This document shows positions 24,101-36,510 of a stretch of 64,000 nucleotides of DNA, in pieces. Position 1 is the stretch's first letter. Each line of letters begins with the position of its first letter. Under the pieces are notes generated by a model. It was not told the origin of the DNA. It saw only the letters and a list, made by a program, of their open reading frames with translations, and did no database searches. This DNA comes from Cotesia glomerata (taxonomy: Eukaryota; Arthropoda; Insecta; Hymenoptera; Braconidae): the NCBI RefSeq assembly GCF_020080835.1, contig NC_058158.1:31266305-31330304 (forward strand), in the 5' to 3' direction. Made by a program: the position numbers and the translations under genes.

Positions 24101-27100
24101 AATAGTAAATAATAATAAAAAAAAAAAAATTTTTTTTAATTGCAACCTCTATTAATATCAAATATCAAACAGTGCAAAATTATTTGGCTTACTTTGTGAT
24201 ATGTATTACGTATTAAATATTAAAACAGGTGTTATACTGGCATACGCATGCTCAATGAAACAAAACTCTTTATTTATTGCTTACTTTAAGAGTTTAACAC
24301 TGTTGACAAAATGATTACAAGTAAACAACTATCATAAGTTATTATTATTAATAGATAAATATTTGTACTATAACTTTAGTATCAATATTAAGTATCATTA
24401 TATCCATTATAGAATACACATGTCATAAACATAACACACAAAGTTTACTATCACATAATAGTATGATAATCTCCCATGACATAGTTTATAAAGTATAACT
24501 CTAATTCTTTACCTATTTTTTTATTATTATCACTTACATTTTATTTCTCTCTTAATCGCTATTTTCATTATATATACTATATTCTTATCATCTATTATTC
24601 TTATGTATAATCTCACGTTTAAATTTGTTCATCTCGAGTCAGGTTTGTGCTATGTATTTTGTCTGCACGGTTACGTTTTTTGAATAAAATAAATAAAGTT
24701 AATTAAAAATCTGTCACTATTATTAATAAATTGTATTATGTTTCATAAACTGTAAGAAAATTTATCTGAAATTTCTGTAAATTAAACTTTTATTAAAACT
24801 TTTTATACATAATATTGAATACAAAAGCTTATCATATTTTGAAAATTTTTCTAATATAAACAATTTTTTTTCAAAACCGTAAATTAAATTACTTTTCTTT
24901 AAAAACCCAAAGAAAAAAACTATTAATTTTTTTTATCTGAATGTCTTAAAATTATCTTTTAAACAACTTTTGCAATTTCGTAAAAATTTAGAAAACTAAA
25001 TATGTTTTTTATCATTAAAAATTTTTTTCTATATCTAATTAAACGACATTTCGAATTAAAATTTTAAATATATATCTGAATTTTTTAATAAAAATTCTCT
25101 TCTAGTAAAAGTTTTTAATTAAAATAATTTTTGAAATTAAGTTTTAAGTAATGGCTTAACAATATGGAATCCAATATTTAAGCGTAAAAATATAAAACTA
25201 AGCTGAAATTTCAGAAATTTTCAACATTACTCATTTCTTAATTGGAAAAAAATGCCCTGACAAATCCATTTGTGTGTTGTCATGTATCATCTTGGGACAA
25301 TTGCAGTCTAAATATTTTTACATTGTGTTTGGTGGAAGCTTGCAGCTCATAGTCATAAATAAAAATATTAACTTATTAAACCGGTAAATTATTTCAACAT
25401 TAATTTTGTTAAAATAAAAATAGTTCGAAAAGATAAATTGAAATTTGGCAGACTTTAAACAAGTAATACAGAGCAAATAAATAAAATAAATTAACAATTA
25501 AGTCACAAAACGTTAAACAAAAGTCATTACTCAGTGCAAACAATAAAACAAGTTAAATAATAAATAAATTAGGGGATTAACAAAACAAAAGTAATCAGTA
25601 ATAAAACATAGTTTAATGGAATAGTGATGTGTTGTGTCTGACGAATTCGGAAAAATATCGTTTGCTTCTTATTTGAAGATAACACCGGAGAGCAATTTGA
25701 TTTTGCTGAGAGCGAACGAATTGGGGCGACAGGTCATCTAGCCGAAGCTTTCAGGCGCCTTTCACTAGTTTTTCCACGTAGCTGCCATGGAAATTGTCAT
25801 GCTTCCCCTCCTTATGTTCGAGGTACCTAGTCTTTAAAAAACCAAATCGTCGTGCAACTGTGTTTTTGTGAGCATATCGCGTCTATCTATCTTTCATGCA
25901 TCTAACTCGTATATATCATTAATAAAAAAAAAAAACATAAATAATAATAATAATGATGATAACAATAATAAAAAAAAAAATAATAACAGCAACATATATA
26001 TTAAAACCCTTTGGATATTGTTTGTTAGCATATAAACCCAGTTATTTATTTTAGTTAATCGTGTGTAAATAATAATTGTATCATAAAGTCGATATTAAGC
26101 AAGTAGTATTGCAGTTATTTGTGTAATAAATAATTAAATATTAAATGAATAACCTAGTATAGTTAGATGGTTGCATTGTTTAATTTTCTTTTTATAATTA
26201 TTGTTTAATACAGTAGTATAATGTGATAAAATATATAGACCTATAGGATAAAAGTTTAAAAAGCTGTATTACTATTATACATACATATTTACCTCATTTA
26301 CTTTTAACTTTTTATTTTTCTCTACTCTCTTTTCATTATATTGCTATGCTGTCAACGCAGTAATTCATTATAGAAATAGAAAAGGCTCTCTATTCCTGAT
26401 TCATAATAACATTTATATTTACACTATTATGTTATCACAATCATACTTTAAATGAATACTCAACATACAGCATACAACATGTACAGTATGACGAGCCGGT
26501 TATTATTTGTATAGTTTTTTTAATCTCAACGCGTTTAAGAATAAAATCAATAACTTCAACATTGATGGTATATACAACAATGCGTAGGTTTTCACTTCAG
26601 CCCCAGTCTCGTTTTATTTATTCATAATCACCAATCATACATTATATTTCTTCATTTATTAACTTGGAATAACACCGTGAGCATAATAACATTAACATTC
26701 ATATATACGATTCATTTTCATAATACATGCCCGAGGAAAAATTATTCATATTCATGATCATACATCAATTTTTACTATGTGAATATATATGATCATAGGA
26801 ACATTATAAAATTTTTATTTTAAATAATTAAGTAAATTAATAATTAAATTTTAGTTTTAATTGATTCAATTGTCAATATTGTTTAAATATTATTAAAAAT
26901 TCATATTTATGTTTAAATTTATGTATGGTCATAATAGAACATTTATGATTTATTTTTTCCGGGTACTCAAGTTTATTTGTTAGTGTAAATTTTTGCATGT
27001 GTGTACTTAGTTTGATTGCTTTTCATATAAATGCACGCAACTCTATCCCATCATATGAAATAGGAGATTCTGACAACGATATTGCTGCGTAGAAAGCATT

Positions 27101-27953
27101 ATTATTATTATTATTATTATTATTTTTTGTTATTATTTTAGTACTGCTGGCATGCGCTATACATTAACAGTAAGCTGCTACAATTACAACACTCGCAAAC
27201 AAAATCACCAAATAGAATTGATGATTTACGACATGGGGAACTTTTGACCCTTAATTAAATGCCAATTAATATATATCATTTATTTTTATTTCTCTCAATT
27301 AAACATATAACAATTATTATATTGGAAGAATTAAATTAATTACAAACATAGTTGAGTTGATGGTAAATTTATTCTTAATTAATGATAAATTACACACGCT
27401 GTAACAGATAAACATCATTTGCTTTCAATAAAATCCAATGAATAAATTCGCCAGTGATTAGAATTTTTACATAGATGGTAAATAAAACATCCTGCATCTT
27501 ATAATATTTATCCTGTTGACGTCTTGATAAACTTGAAATAAATAATCCAACGCTATTTATACTGCCAAGATATAAATTCCTATTCCTATATATATTAATT
27601 TATATAAATATATATTTATATATATAAAAAAGCTCAATTGCGACAAATAAAAATAAAACAAGCCTGCGCAAGATGATTTGCTACGATAATATTATGAAAA
27701 ATTGTTGTTTGACTTTTATTTTATTAAACTTCTTGTCGTGTTTCTTATCTTTAATGGTTAAAAAGACAAACTTATTGTTTGATTATAGCGCGAAGTATCT
27801 CGGAGGAATTTAGCAGCGGAGACACTAAAAATCGTGACAGCGATGACGCGATGCAACCCAGCACCGGTCACAATAGAGATCCTAAATCTCCAAAGGATAA
27901 GGACGATAAAGAACGAGGTGATGAAGGTGAGATTATCTTGTTTTTTTTTTTTT

Positions 27954-28017
<64 letters not shown>

Positions 28018-31000
28018 ATATTTCCTCTTTTCTCTTTTATATTTTCTCTCTATATAATACCACTTCTTTAATTATTTTTTCCTGGCTCTCATATTTTAAG
28101 CCGGATTTTTAATGCAGATAATAAAAAATATAATATTTTAATAACATTAAACTGTCTACAGAAATGATTAAAGTTTACGACGGTAATTTGTCCCTCAAGC
28201 GAAAAATATTCCGGGTAATCTCAGTACCTCGGCAAGCATCTACAGCGGAAGTCTTAGCGGCGGCTCTTAAATCGTATCACATCACGGAAGTACATCTGAG
28301 TATGTTTTTTATTATTATTTTTATTTAATTATACATTTTGTATTTTTAGTGAAAAATTATTCAAGAATTTTGATGTTTTAATTCTAAAAATTGAATGTGT
28401 TCACAGGTTCTTTTTATCTTACCGATTTGTACGCGCCCGAAGAGACGCGGTTGTGTGATCCAACGCCAGTACTTAATTTGAATCGTAAAGAAGGCAAACG
28501 CCGAGGTGTTTTTCTGCGACATAGGTTTGTTTTTTCACAAATAATTTGTTTTGCCTTATTAAATTAAAAATATTTATCTTTAAAGTAATAATTTTATTAA
28601 CATTAAATAAAATAAATTTTATACTTTTTGTTTTAATAGAGGCCAATTAAGTAGTGAAGTTCGTGTCTACCCTGGTAAACTTAATGTACTTCAAACTTAT
28701 TGTACAGTAACAATAAATGAAGAAACAACAGTAGCTGATCTTATGCGTGAAGCACTGGTTCAATTTAACCAACCCAACGCAAACATTGAAGACTATAGAT
28801 GCAGTGAAGTTCTCATGGATCGTGATGGTAATTATAATTATTATTTATATTTAGTATATTAAAACGAATAATTAAAAATTTAATAGTTTTAATAAAATTA
28901 ATATTGCTAATTGAAATAATTTTATTGAGTAGTTACGGAGAGGGTGTTGGACACTGCCGAAAAGCCATTGGAGATATTAAAACAATTAGGAAAAGATTCT
29001 ATTAGACAACGGGAGCTAATGAGATTTTATCTACAATTAAAACAAGATCCGCACGGTTCTAATGTTGCACTATACGTTGCCAATTTACCAGCAAGCTTAA
29101 ATGAGAAGCTTTATGAAAATATTCTCATTGATTTTTTAGGAATAGGTAATTTTTCCATTTTTTTCATAAACACAATCTAATTGATTGATTAAATTAAAAT
29201 TTAAAAATCAAATCACTTTGATTCATGAATATAAAAAGTGGCTAAATTGTTTTTTTTATTTCTTATCTCAGTACAGTAGCAAATAATAAATTGTTTAAAA
29301 AATTCAGAAAACAAATTCAAGTCGATCGGTCCAATTTATTATGAGCACGGGTGCATGGTAATAATTTACGAAGACCTGGAGAAAGCCGTTCGTGCATTAT
29401 ACATCCTACGTGAATCGAAATATGAAGACAAAAATCTGCTGGTTATGCTTCTACCAAGTATTGAACCAACCATGATACCAGCGGGTGTCCAACCACTGTT
29501 GGTATTTGTCAACGTCAAATCGGGTGGATGCCAAGGTCACGAATTAGTCACCAGTTTCCGCAAACTCTTGAATCCATACCAAGTATTTGACTTGGACAAT
29601 GGTGGTCCACTTCCCGGGTAAGTTGATCGATTAAATTCCTACCCCCGTCTATCTATCATCCACCATCCACCATCTGTAATATTTTAATTTCCCTGTATAT
29701 ATTTACACTAATTATTTTTTGTATGTTATTTGTTTGCCTGTTATATTGCTCATCGATCACTCGGATGGTTTATCTTTCATGTACATCAGGATGTATATGT
29801 TTCGGCATATAAGGAATTACAAGATACTTGTTTGCGGTGGCGATGGCACGATAGGATGGGTATTACAGTGTTTAGACAATGTAGGACAAGACAGTGAGTG
29901 CTCGTCACCAGCCTGTGCAATTGTGCCCTTAGGAACGGGTAACGATCTTGCACGAGTATTATGTTGGGGACCCGGTTATACTGGTGGCGAAGATCCAATT
30001 AATCTTCTACGAGATGTTATCGATGCTGAAGAGATTATGCTCGACAGGTGGACTGTTGTATTTCATCCTCAAGATCAAGATGATGCTACGGGTAAATATA
30101 GTCATCAGTTATTAGTCATTTCATTTTTAATTTATAATTAAACCTTCATATCTTTTTTAATAAATTAAATGTCAGCTTGAAAAACTATTAATTAAACGTA
30201 AAATGTCATAATTTTTTTTTTTTTTATCAAAATTTAATGAGTTATTTATTTATTTCTATGTTTTTCTTCATATCTGTCTCTGTCATGAGTCAGTTATAAT
30301 TTATATTTTTTCACAATAAAACTAAAAGCTTAAAAATAAAATAACAAATTAATATTTAAGGAGCTGGATCTACCAGTGAAGATAACGCACAAATGTTTGT
30401 TATGAATAATTACTTCGGTCTTGGTATTGACGCGGACCTATGCCTGGGATTTCACAACGCCCGGGAAGAAAATCCTGATAAATTCAACAGTCGATTACAC
30501 AATAAAGGAGTCTACGTTAAAATGGGAGTAAAGAAGATGTTGGATCGAACGTGCCGAGATATGCAGAGGAAAATTAGGCTGGAGGTTGATAATAAAGTGA
30601 TTGATCTACCGCCACTTGAAGGAATGATTATTTTAAACATCCAGAGGTTTACATTAACATTTTTATTTTATTTACTGGCAATAAATAATATATATGCATA
30701 GCGCATTAATATTAACATAATAACGTGGTAAATTTGTAGCTGGGGTTCTGGAGCAAAGCCATGGGGCGATGGCCCAGACGACCAATTCCGTAAACCAAAT
30801 CATTACGACGGTTTATTAGAGGTCGTAGGAGTTACAGGCGTTGCACACTTGGGACAAATCCAATCTGGTTTCCGCTCAGCTATGAGAATAGCACAAGTAA
30901 GATTAATAATAAAACTTTTTTTATTTTTCATCATTGTCACTATCTTTTTTCTCTAGCTTATTTTCTATAAAAATACAAATAGTACATATATAAGTATCAC

Positions 31001-32069
31001 GTCTCACGTCATTTTTTATTACCAGGGTGGACATATAAAAATTCATTTGAGTTCGGATGTACCAGTACAAGTCGACGGTGAGCCATGGACTCAGACTCCA
31101 AGTGTAGTAGTTATTCTCAAGTCTGCTCTCAAGGTAACATTCATTTTTCATTTCATACCGTAGCTATTTATTAATTCAATACAGTAAATAATTAACATTT
31201 AGTTATTTAACTAAAGAATAATTAATACTTGATAAAAAGAAAATAAATTGATTAAAAATTTTTAATTAAAAAATTTCTAATGGATTTAATAAAGTAATAT
31301 AAAATTGAATTTACATGATGTTGCTGTATTGAATCTCCAGCACGTTTATAAATTATTACAGTATTTATGTCGCACGCTGTGTTAACTATCAACTATCATT
31401 ATAGGTATTACCTAGCAAGTAGTGTGTTAAAAATAAATTTGGAAAAAAAGTATATACCGCGGCTATTTTATCCGAGAAAGCATCATCGAATATATTAATA
31501 AAGCTAAAACTAAGCAGCTAAACCAATAGTCCGTCAGCGCATGTGATCCTCCCTTTCATCATATGCCCAAATCGCAGTCTACTAATTATATCTTCCTTAT
31601 TCCTCTGTTCACTTCAGGCTACCATGTTGAAGAAAAATAAAATCCGACGTCGGAATACAGAACCGTCAATACAACCGGCTAATGGGGAGGGGGGCAAGTG
31701 CACAGACGAGTAAATCATCCCAATTCAACAGCTAAATACAAATCGGTCGTCGCATTCATTTTTTTTTTTTAACTTTTTTTTGTCTGTCATTAAAATTCTT
31801 AAGTCTTAAAATTACATAGAAACAAATACAAAAAAAAAATAAAATAAACAAAGTTTGCAATCTCTGTCTGGACTCCTCCGTGCACGCGTGCGTTAGTACA
31901 TGCGCGTGCAGTGTATAATAAAGAAAGGGGAGTTTTGGACAAGGCAAACCTTTCATACGGTCGATCCAGCGAATCCCCGATGCATGCTACCTCTATATAC
32001 TCTACCCAAATTCATCTCTATCTCAAGCTCTCAGTATCTTCTCATTTTCTTTCTCTCTTGCTCTCTATA

Positions 32070-32168
<99 letters not shown>

Positions 32169-33423
32169 TATATACAATATTTATCCATTTTTTTTTTATT
32201 ATATATATATATACATCCGTACATATCTATATTTATTAGGGTGATTGAAAAAAACTCGATATTTTCATTTTTCTCAACAGTAGACAATTATTGTAATTCA
32301 TGTGAAAAAAGCTCGTGAATGGAAATTTTTTTCGATTTTTAAAATTCTAAAGATACATTCACAAATGTAAAATGTCTTTTAATAAACTGTTTATTTGTAA
32401 ATAAGTTAAAAATAATTATTAGAGTTAGTTCACTTATAAACATTTCAAAGTCTTTCACTTCTAAGTAAATTTAATATAATTAACATTTTCTAATCTCTAA
32501 ATATTTTTATATACATATTTTTTATCTTAACTTCAAGAATTAAAAATTAATTATCGTTATTGTTGAAAATAGTAATTTCATTAAAGATATTTCAAACCGA
32601 AATAAAAATGAATTATGAAGCTTTAAAGTATAAATAAAACTAGTTATTAAAAAAAATGAAAATAAAAAATTTTTAAAAGTCACCCTAAATATACATTTTA
32701 TTCCACATATAAATATATTCCACTATCATTGTCTCCATTAATTCCAGTACCTTTGCCCTATATGCAGTTTGAGCTTCTCGTCGTATATTATGGATATATG
32801 TATGCATAAATGTACATAAACGTCAAATACGTTTATATAGATAAATGCATATAAATATAAATTTGCCATGTTATTTTTCCAAACAGTATTTTTTACTATC
32901 GTTGTTATACTATTATTACTATACTTCATTTATCACCGTATTTTATTATTTTTATTATTATTATTATTATTATTATTTATATCATTATTATTATTATTAT
33001 TATTTATAAATTATAATATAATTTATATATTATTATTGTTATTACTATTACTATTATTATTATATACGTATATTGAAGTAGGATATGTATTTTTATTTAT
33101 TTTATCACATGTTATTGTGTCGTCTTTAACTTTTTATGTCACGGGTTATTGTTATCTATATTTATCATTGAATTTCCATTTGTTTAAAAACGTAAACGCG
33201 ACTTTGATATATATTCCTTGTTATATGAAAAAAACTTAAAAAGAAAAAAAAATGATTATCGATCGTCGCCTTTGTGCAATCCCTGATCCTGTCCCTTAAT
33301 TAGGCCGCGATGCTGAAGAAGACGAAGGGTAAAGTCAAGCGACGGGATACAGATGCAAATATGCCATCAACAGGACCACAACCATCAACATCCAATGATC
33401 CAACGGATCCAGAGGTATTCTGA
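15189..33423 (+). CDS. DGKQ: Diacylglycerol kinase theta, complete, two alternative 3' ends
   Basis: Exons: 15189-15327, 20704-20783, 23018-23123, 23219-23439, 23800-23962, 27789-27926, 28162-28299, 28407-28524, 28640-28827, 28933-29145, 29308-29617, 29790-30091, 30361-30646, 30740-30896, 31026-31133, then 31618-31713 or 33304-33423. The product is 920 or 928 aa; human theta is of similar size. Three C1 zinc fingers occupy residues 12-182, with intact H-x12-C-x2-C spacing. Ras-association-like sequence lies at about 283-500. The DAGK catalytic domain (VFVNVKSGG; VCGGDGTIGWV near residue 620; PLGTGNDLARVL) and accessory domain (NYFGLGIDADL; RLHNKGVYVKMG; EVVGVTGVAHLGQ) follow. The enzyme phosphorylates diacylglycerol to phosphatidic acid, damping DAG signalling. 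The ATG at 15189 is the first in its frame. A cassette exon at 25679-25822 is possible. Confidence 0.93.
15328..20703 (+). other. Intron 1 of DGK theta
   Basis: A 5.4-kb intron. It contains the perfect hairpin element at 15909-16052, a poly-A run near 15822-15848, poly-T and (CCACCA)-like stretches, and no coding exon that I can support. The open frame at 18234-18653 starts at TTG and is hydrophobic low-quality sequence. A mixed-GC patch at 19890-20060 might be an alternative first exon, but nothing proves it. Confidence 0.45.
15909..16052. mobile_element. Near-perfect palindromic element (about 62-bp arms)
   Basis: The left arm begins TAAGGTAAAAGCCCCAATAG and the right arm ends with its reverse complement. 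The arms continue through GATCACTCCATGTATTTGTA to a short, itself partly palindromic loop near 15971-15990. I count only one mismatch over most of the arms (CACGTACC against GGTACATG). TA dinucleotides flank both ends. It would form a very stable hairpin in RNA. It is most likely a very young MITE, though a hairpin small-RNA precursor is possible because it lies in a transcribed intron. Confidence 0.75.
21660..22658. repeat. One-kilobase segment bounded by 13-bp inverted repeats
   Basis: GCACGCCTCATAA at 21660-21672 is the exact reverse complement of TTATGAGGCGTGC at 22646-22658. The segment between them lacks a coding frame and contains another element. It may be a non-autonomous DNA transposon. 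Short repeats at this spacing can be accidental, so confidence is modest. Confidence 0.4.
21993..22436. mobile_element. TTAA-flanked MITE, copy 1
   Basis: The left end AATTAAGGTAGTACTACC (21993-22010) and right end GGTAATACTACCTTAATT (22419-22436) are inverted repeats, with TTAA at both borders. No coding capacity. A related end, AGTACTACCTTAA, recurs near 22898, and a similar element occurs at 58888-59218. TTAA borders are typical of piggyBac-type insertion; the family assignment is inference. Confidence 0.6.
23963..27788 (+). other. Intron 5 of DGK theta, containing a cassette-exon candidate
   Basis: A 3.8-kb AT-rich intron. The only coding-like patch is the GC-richer stretch at about 25640-25850, annotated separately as a cassette exon. 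An (ATT)n run lies at 27098-27125. The remainder shows nothing recognisable. Confidence 0.45.
25679..25822 (+). CDS. DGKQ: Candidate cassette exon of DGK theta (48 codons)
   Basis: A strong acceptor (TTTGCTTCTTATTTGAAG) precedes 144 nt of open frame, followed by a GTACCT donor. Phase is 1 at both ends, exactly matching the flanking exons (23800-23962 and 27789-27926), so inclusion adds 48 residues without a frameshift. The peptide contains ERIGATGHLAEAFRRLSLVF and CHGNCHASPPYVR. RRLS looks like a basophilic kinase site. GC content is clearly above that of the intron. It lies between the third C1 finger and the Ras-association-like region. Whether it is constitutive, alternative or unused cannot be told from DNA. 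Confidence 0.6.
27941..28015. repeat. Poly-T plus (TA)n microsatellite
   Basis: About 19 T followed by about 28 TA units, beginning 14 bp after the donor of DGK theta exon 6. It lies inside the short intron before exon 7. Confidence 0.95.
31618..31713 (+). CDS. DGKQ: DGK theta alternative last exon, proximal
   Basis: The acceptor CTTCAG is followed by 32 codons ending in TAA, in phase 0 with exon 15. They encode ATMLKKNKIRRRNTEPS and a short polar tail. The basic start resembles that of the distal exon at 33304. Choosing this exon gives a 920-aa protein. Confidence 0.8.
   Translation, partial: ATMLKKNKIRRRNTEPSIQPANGEGGKCTDE
32074..32166. repeat. Interrupted (TA)n microsatellite
   Basis: Two TA tracts joined by TAGCA, between the two alternative last exons of DGK theta. 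Reading frames across it are artefacts. Confidence 0.9.
32237..32687. mobile_element. Possible MITE with TAGGGTGA termini
   Basis: TAGGGTGA at the left end and TCACCCTA at the right end are inverted repeats about 450 bp apart. The interior is AT-rich and non-coding. Terminal similarity extends only a few bases further, and no clear target-site duplication is visible. Confidence 0.4.
32938..33062. repeat. (TTA)n-rich low-complexity tract
   Basis: Imperfect TTA/ATT repeats just upstream of the distal last exon of DGK theta. The leucine-rich open frame spanning 32868-33239 is produced by this repeat. Confidence 0.9.
33304..33423 (+). CDS. DGKQ: DGK theta alternative last exon, distal
   Basis: The acceptor CCTTAATTAG is followed by 40 codons ending in TGA, in phase 0 with exon 15. 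They encode AAMLKKTKGKVKRRDTDANM, then a Pro/Ser/Thr-rich tail ending DPEVF. The start parallels the proximal exon (A-x-MLKK then a basic run). This suggests duplication of the last exon, or long-standing alternative tails. Choosing this exon gives a 928-aa protein. Confidence 0.8.
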   Translation, partial: AAMLKKTKGKVKRRDTDANMPSTGPQPSTSNDPTDPEVF

Positions 33424-33978
33424 GCAAGGTGTCATCCTCAGTGTCTGCTATGGTGCTTCTGATTGAGAATCATCGCACGGTGTATAAACATTTGTTTACT
33501 TAGATTCTTATTTGTACAATAAGCCAACAACAGCAACATACTGCAGTGATAAATTTAATACGTTTATTAAAAATTCATCTATGATATGTTATCGTTATTA
33601 CTTATGACGCTGAGTGACTTATTACGGGCGATATATACATATATTTATAGTACGAATATATGTAGAAATTTTTAATATAAGTAGTACGTATACTTTATTA
33701 CAACGTATATTGATATGATATGGTGGTTCATAATAAGCGAAAAGGAATATCGCGGGATCCTTTCCTTGAAGCAACTGAATTCAAATGATAACTACTTAAA
33801 GACAAAAAAATATTTATTTATTACTGAAATGTGACTAAATACCGACGTGTTAGATAATAATAATTTTACAATTAATTTTATTGACAGACACAAAGCATTA
33901 ATTACTATGATAAGTGCTCGATATTTGAAAAATTTCTTTTTATAAATTACAAATAGTTTAATTATTACAAATAAAAAA

Positions 33979-34016
<38 letters not shown>

Positions 34017-34857
34017 CATTTTGAAATGTTCACAATCATAGCACACTCTGTAGTTTTATTGATAAATATTTTTTTAGTACACATACTTGGATAGATTTTA
34101 AAATTATTAAAATTGCACAATAAATATAACATTTATATATAATTTATTATTAATTATTGATTATTGTGTATTTATTTTTATTAAGCTCTACGTTTTTTAT
34201 TTATTTTTTTTTTTTTAATTAGATCGTTAGTTAAAATGTGATTACGACAAATACCAAAATAAATTAAAAACTCTTTATTGTATATTATGTTTCATGTATA
34301 TGGTTAAATTATAAATTAAATTATATGAATCAATAACAATAAAACAAACTATTAATGGTAAGAATATTAGTAAAATATCGTACTGATAATAGCCATGAAT
34401 AAAAACTGAATAATAAATGTTAGTTGTTATTGATAAATTATTATTATTATTAAAAAAAAAAAAAAAATACAAATATTTAAATTAAAAATTAAATTGTATT
34501 AGTAATTAAATTTTATTTTGTGATTGTTAAATCTGACTGCCGGGCAGTCTGGAAAAAAAATATCTAAAAATACCAACCAGTCGCAGTCAGTTTTATCTAG
34601 GACAAAGTTATTTATTCAATTAATAAGTAAATAATAAATAAGTGTAATTCATGTAGAAAAAAATTGCAAATAAATAAATAATTCGAGACACAAATAACCG
34701 CGGGTACGGCGTGTTTATCAATTCGTCTTCAAAACTTTATTTAAGTAGTATTGTAGTTAATAACAAATACTACACAAAAATAAAATAAAAACTTGAATAA
34801 AAAAAGTTATAAGACGAGTTGGTGACGTCCGATATATATGTACAAATAAAAGGACTC

Positions 34858-34963
34858 GGCTCATACAAATTTCTTTAGTAATAATAATAATAATAATATT
34901 AATTATAACTGAGATGAGAGTAATAATATTAAAGTTAATTAATAAAATAAATTTGTATGAGCC
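34858..34963. repeat. Inverted repeat, 15-bp stem
   Basis: GGCTCATACAAATTT (34858-34872) and AAATTTGTATGAGCC (34949-34963) are exact reverse complements separated by 76 bp of AT-rich sequence. It could be an RNA hairpin in the 3' UTR or the ends of a tiny element. Confidence 0.45.
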
Positions 34964-36365
34964 TTGATAGGAAAATTTAATAATAATATATCACAAAAAT
35001 GTACAATTCAACTTAAAAATAAATAAAAAAATAATAATTAAGTATGCCAAAGTATCTATTTAAAACGTGTTCACTTGAGTTGTTCTGACACGTCGCGGTC
35101 ATTTGAACGATCCAAGAAATGAAACTAGTTACTTAAATGAAGAAAACAATTAAAAACAATATCTGTACTACAATTTGAAATGAAAAATAAAATAATAACA
35201 GTTTAATGAATATTACATACGGAACGTTCCCGGGTGATTCTGCGACACAGACACTGTGAGTCAACCATGGAATGATGACTTAATGCGTCTAATGATATTA
35301 ATTATTAATAAATATTTAAATAAACTTGTATTAATATTGAATTTAATTTAAAATTTAAAAATTAAAATGAAGTAAATAAAAGAAGATATATAGGGTGTAG
35401 AGATCGATGGTGAGTTTTGTTCGATTCCTTGGATGCATGTTATAGATTGGTGTCATTCGATGACAGACAATTTAGGTGCCAAAAAGATGTAAATAATAAT
35501 ATATATAAAAACAAATGTAGCTCTAAGATGTGATTAAGATTTAAGAGAGTTAATTATGAAATAGATAAAGAAGAATATGATGATGATAAAGATAAATATT
35601 AATATCAGTTCGACGTGTGTATTTCTTAGTATACGATACGCTGATGAGTGTAATTATTTGGTCATAAAAAAAATTATAAATATATTTAATAATAATTATA
35701 AAGGATAAATAAACGCGTGAAATATTTAATTGTTAGATTAAACAGTTAATTATTAATTATATAGTAAAAAAAAGCTGTACGGTGTACAAAGTAAACAGGA
35801 CTCACGTGGGCTGTGTTGCGATGCTTGGGTCTATTAAATTCGGAGTGAGATGTAAGAACGAGATGAAAGAAAAATTAAATAGCTGATATTGATGAGATGT
35901 ATGTACATGCCTTGATAATGTCAAATGTGTACGTGAGAGTATGATTAAGTAAGATAGAACGATAGTATGAAAGATTATATTATAAACAAAACAAAATTAA
36001 GTTGTTAAGAACGAACAATTATAAATTCATTAACATTTTAAAAGTCGCAGGTGATACGACATGCAGACACTTAGTTTGTGTTAAAAAGCGCTTGTAGAAC
36101 GCGCTCTTGCACCTAAACGACTTTTCCCGTAGACTCCGCTGGATGTCTTGAAAAATAATTCATTGAAAAATAAAAAAACAGATGTAATAAATGAAATACT
36201 ATTGAAAAATTAATTTTAATATATATATATATATATATATGTATGTATATATATATGTATATATATGTATTAATATGTATGGATTGATGTGTATATATTA
36301 ATATGTATATATATAAAATAAAAACTACTGTCAAAAGGCCAAATTAAAAAAAAAAAAAAAAAAAA

Positions 36366-36510
36366 AAGCAATAGACGCCTTCGTATCCGGATGATCGAAC
36401 GGCATCTATTCACTAACCTGCCGTATTTGTATGGGGCTCAGTCACTCATACAGTTCATCCGGATTTGCTGTATGATTGTCACATTTACGGCAGATTGGCG
36501 ATGATAATAA
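36366..36510. other. GC-richer island with internal inverted repeats
   Basis: A 145-bp patch stands out from AT-rich flanks. ATCCGGATGA near 36387 pairs with TCATCCGGAT near 36455, and CTGCCGTA near 36419 pairs with TACGGCAG near 36486. I see no open frame, tRNA cloverleaf or snoRNA boxes. It may be a structured UTR element, an unrecognised non-coding RNA or an enhancer. Confidence 0.35.

Noticed and set aside
27779..28112. Frames ending in long YIYIYI runs
   Set aside because: The real exon ends at 27926; the remainder is translation of the (TA)n microsatellite.
32868..33239. 123-codon Leu/Ile-rich frame
   Set aside because: It is produced by the TTA/ATT repeat and poly-T tracts, without a membrane-protein-like N-terminus or any homology.
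36366..36510. Possibility of a tRNA or box C/D snoRNA in the GC-richer island
   Set aside because: No cloverleaf with matching A and B box promoters and no properly spaced C and D boxes could be found.
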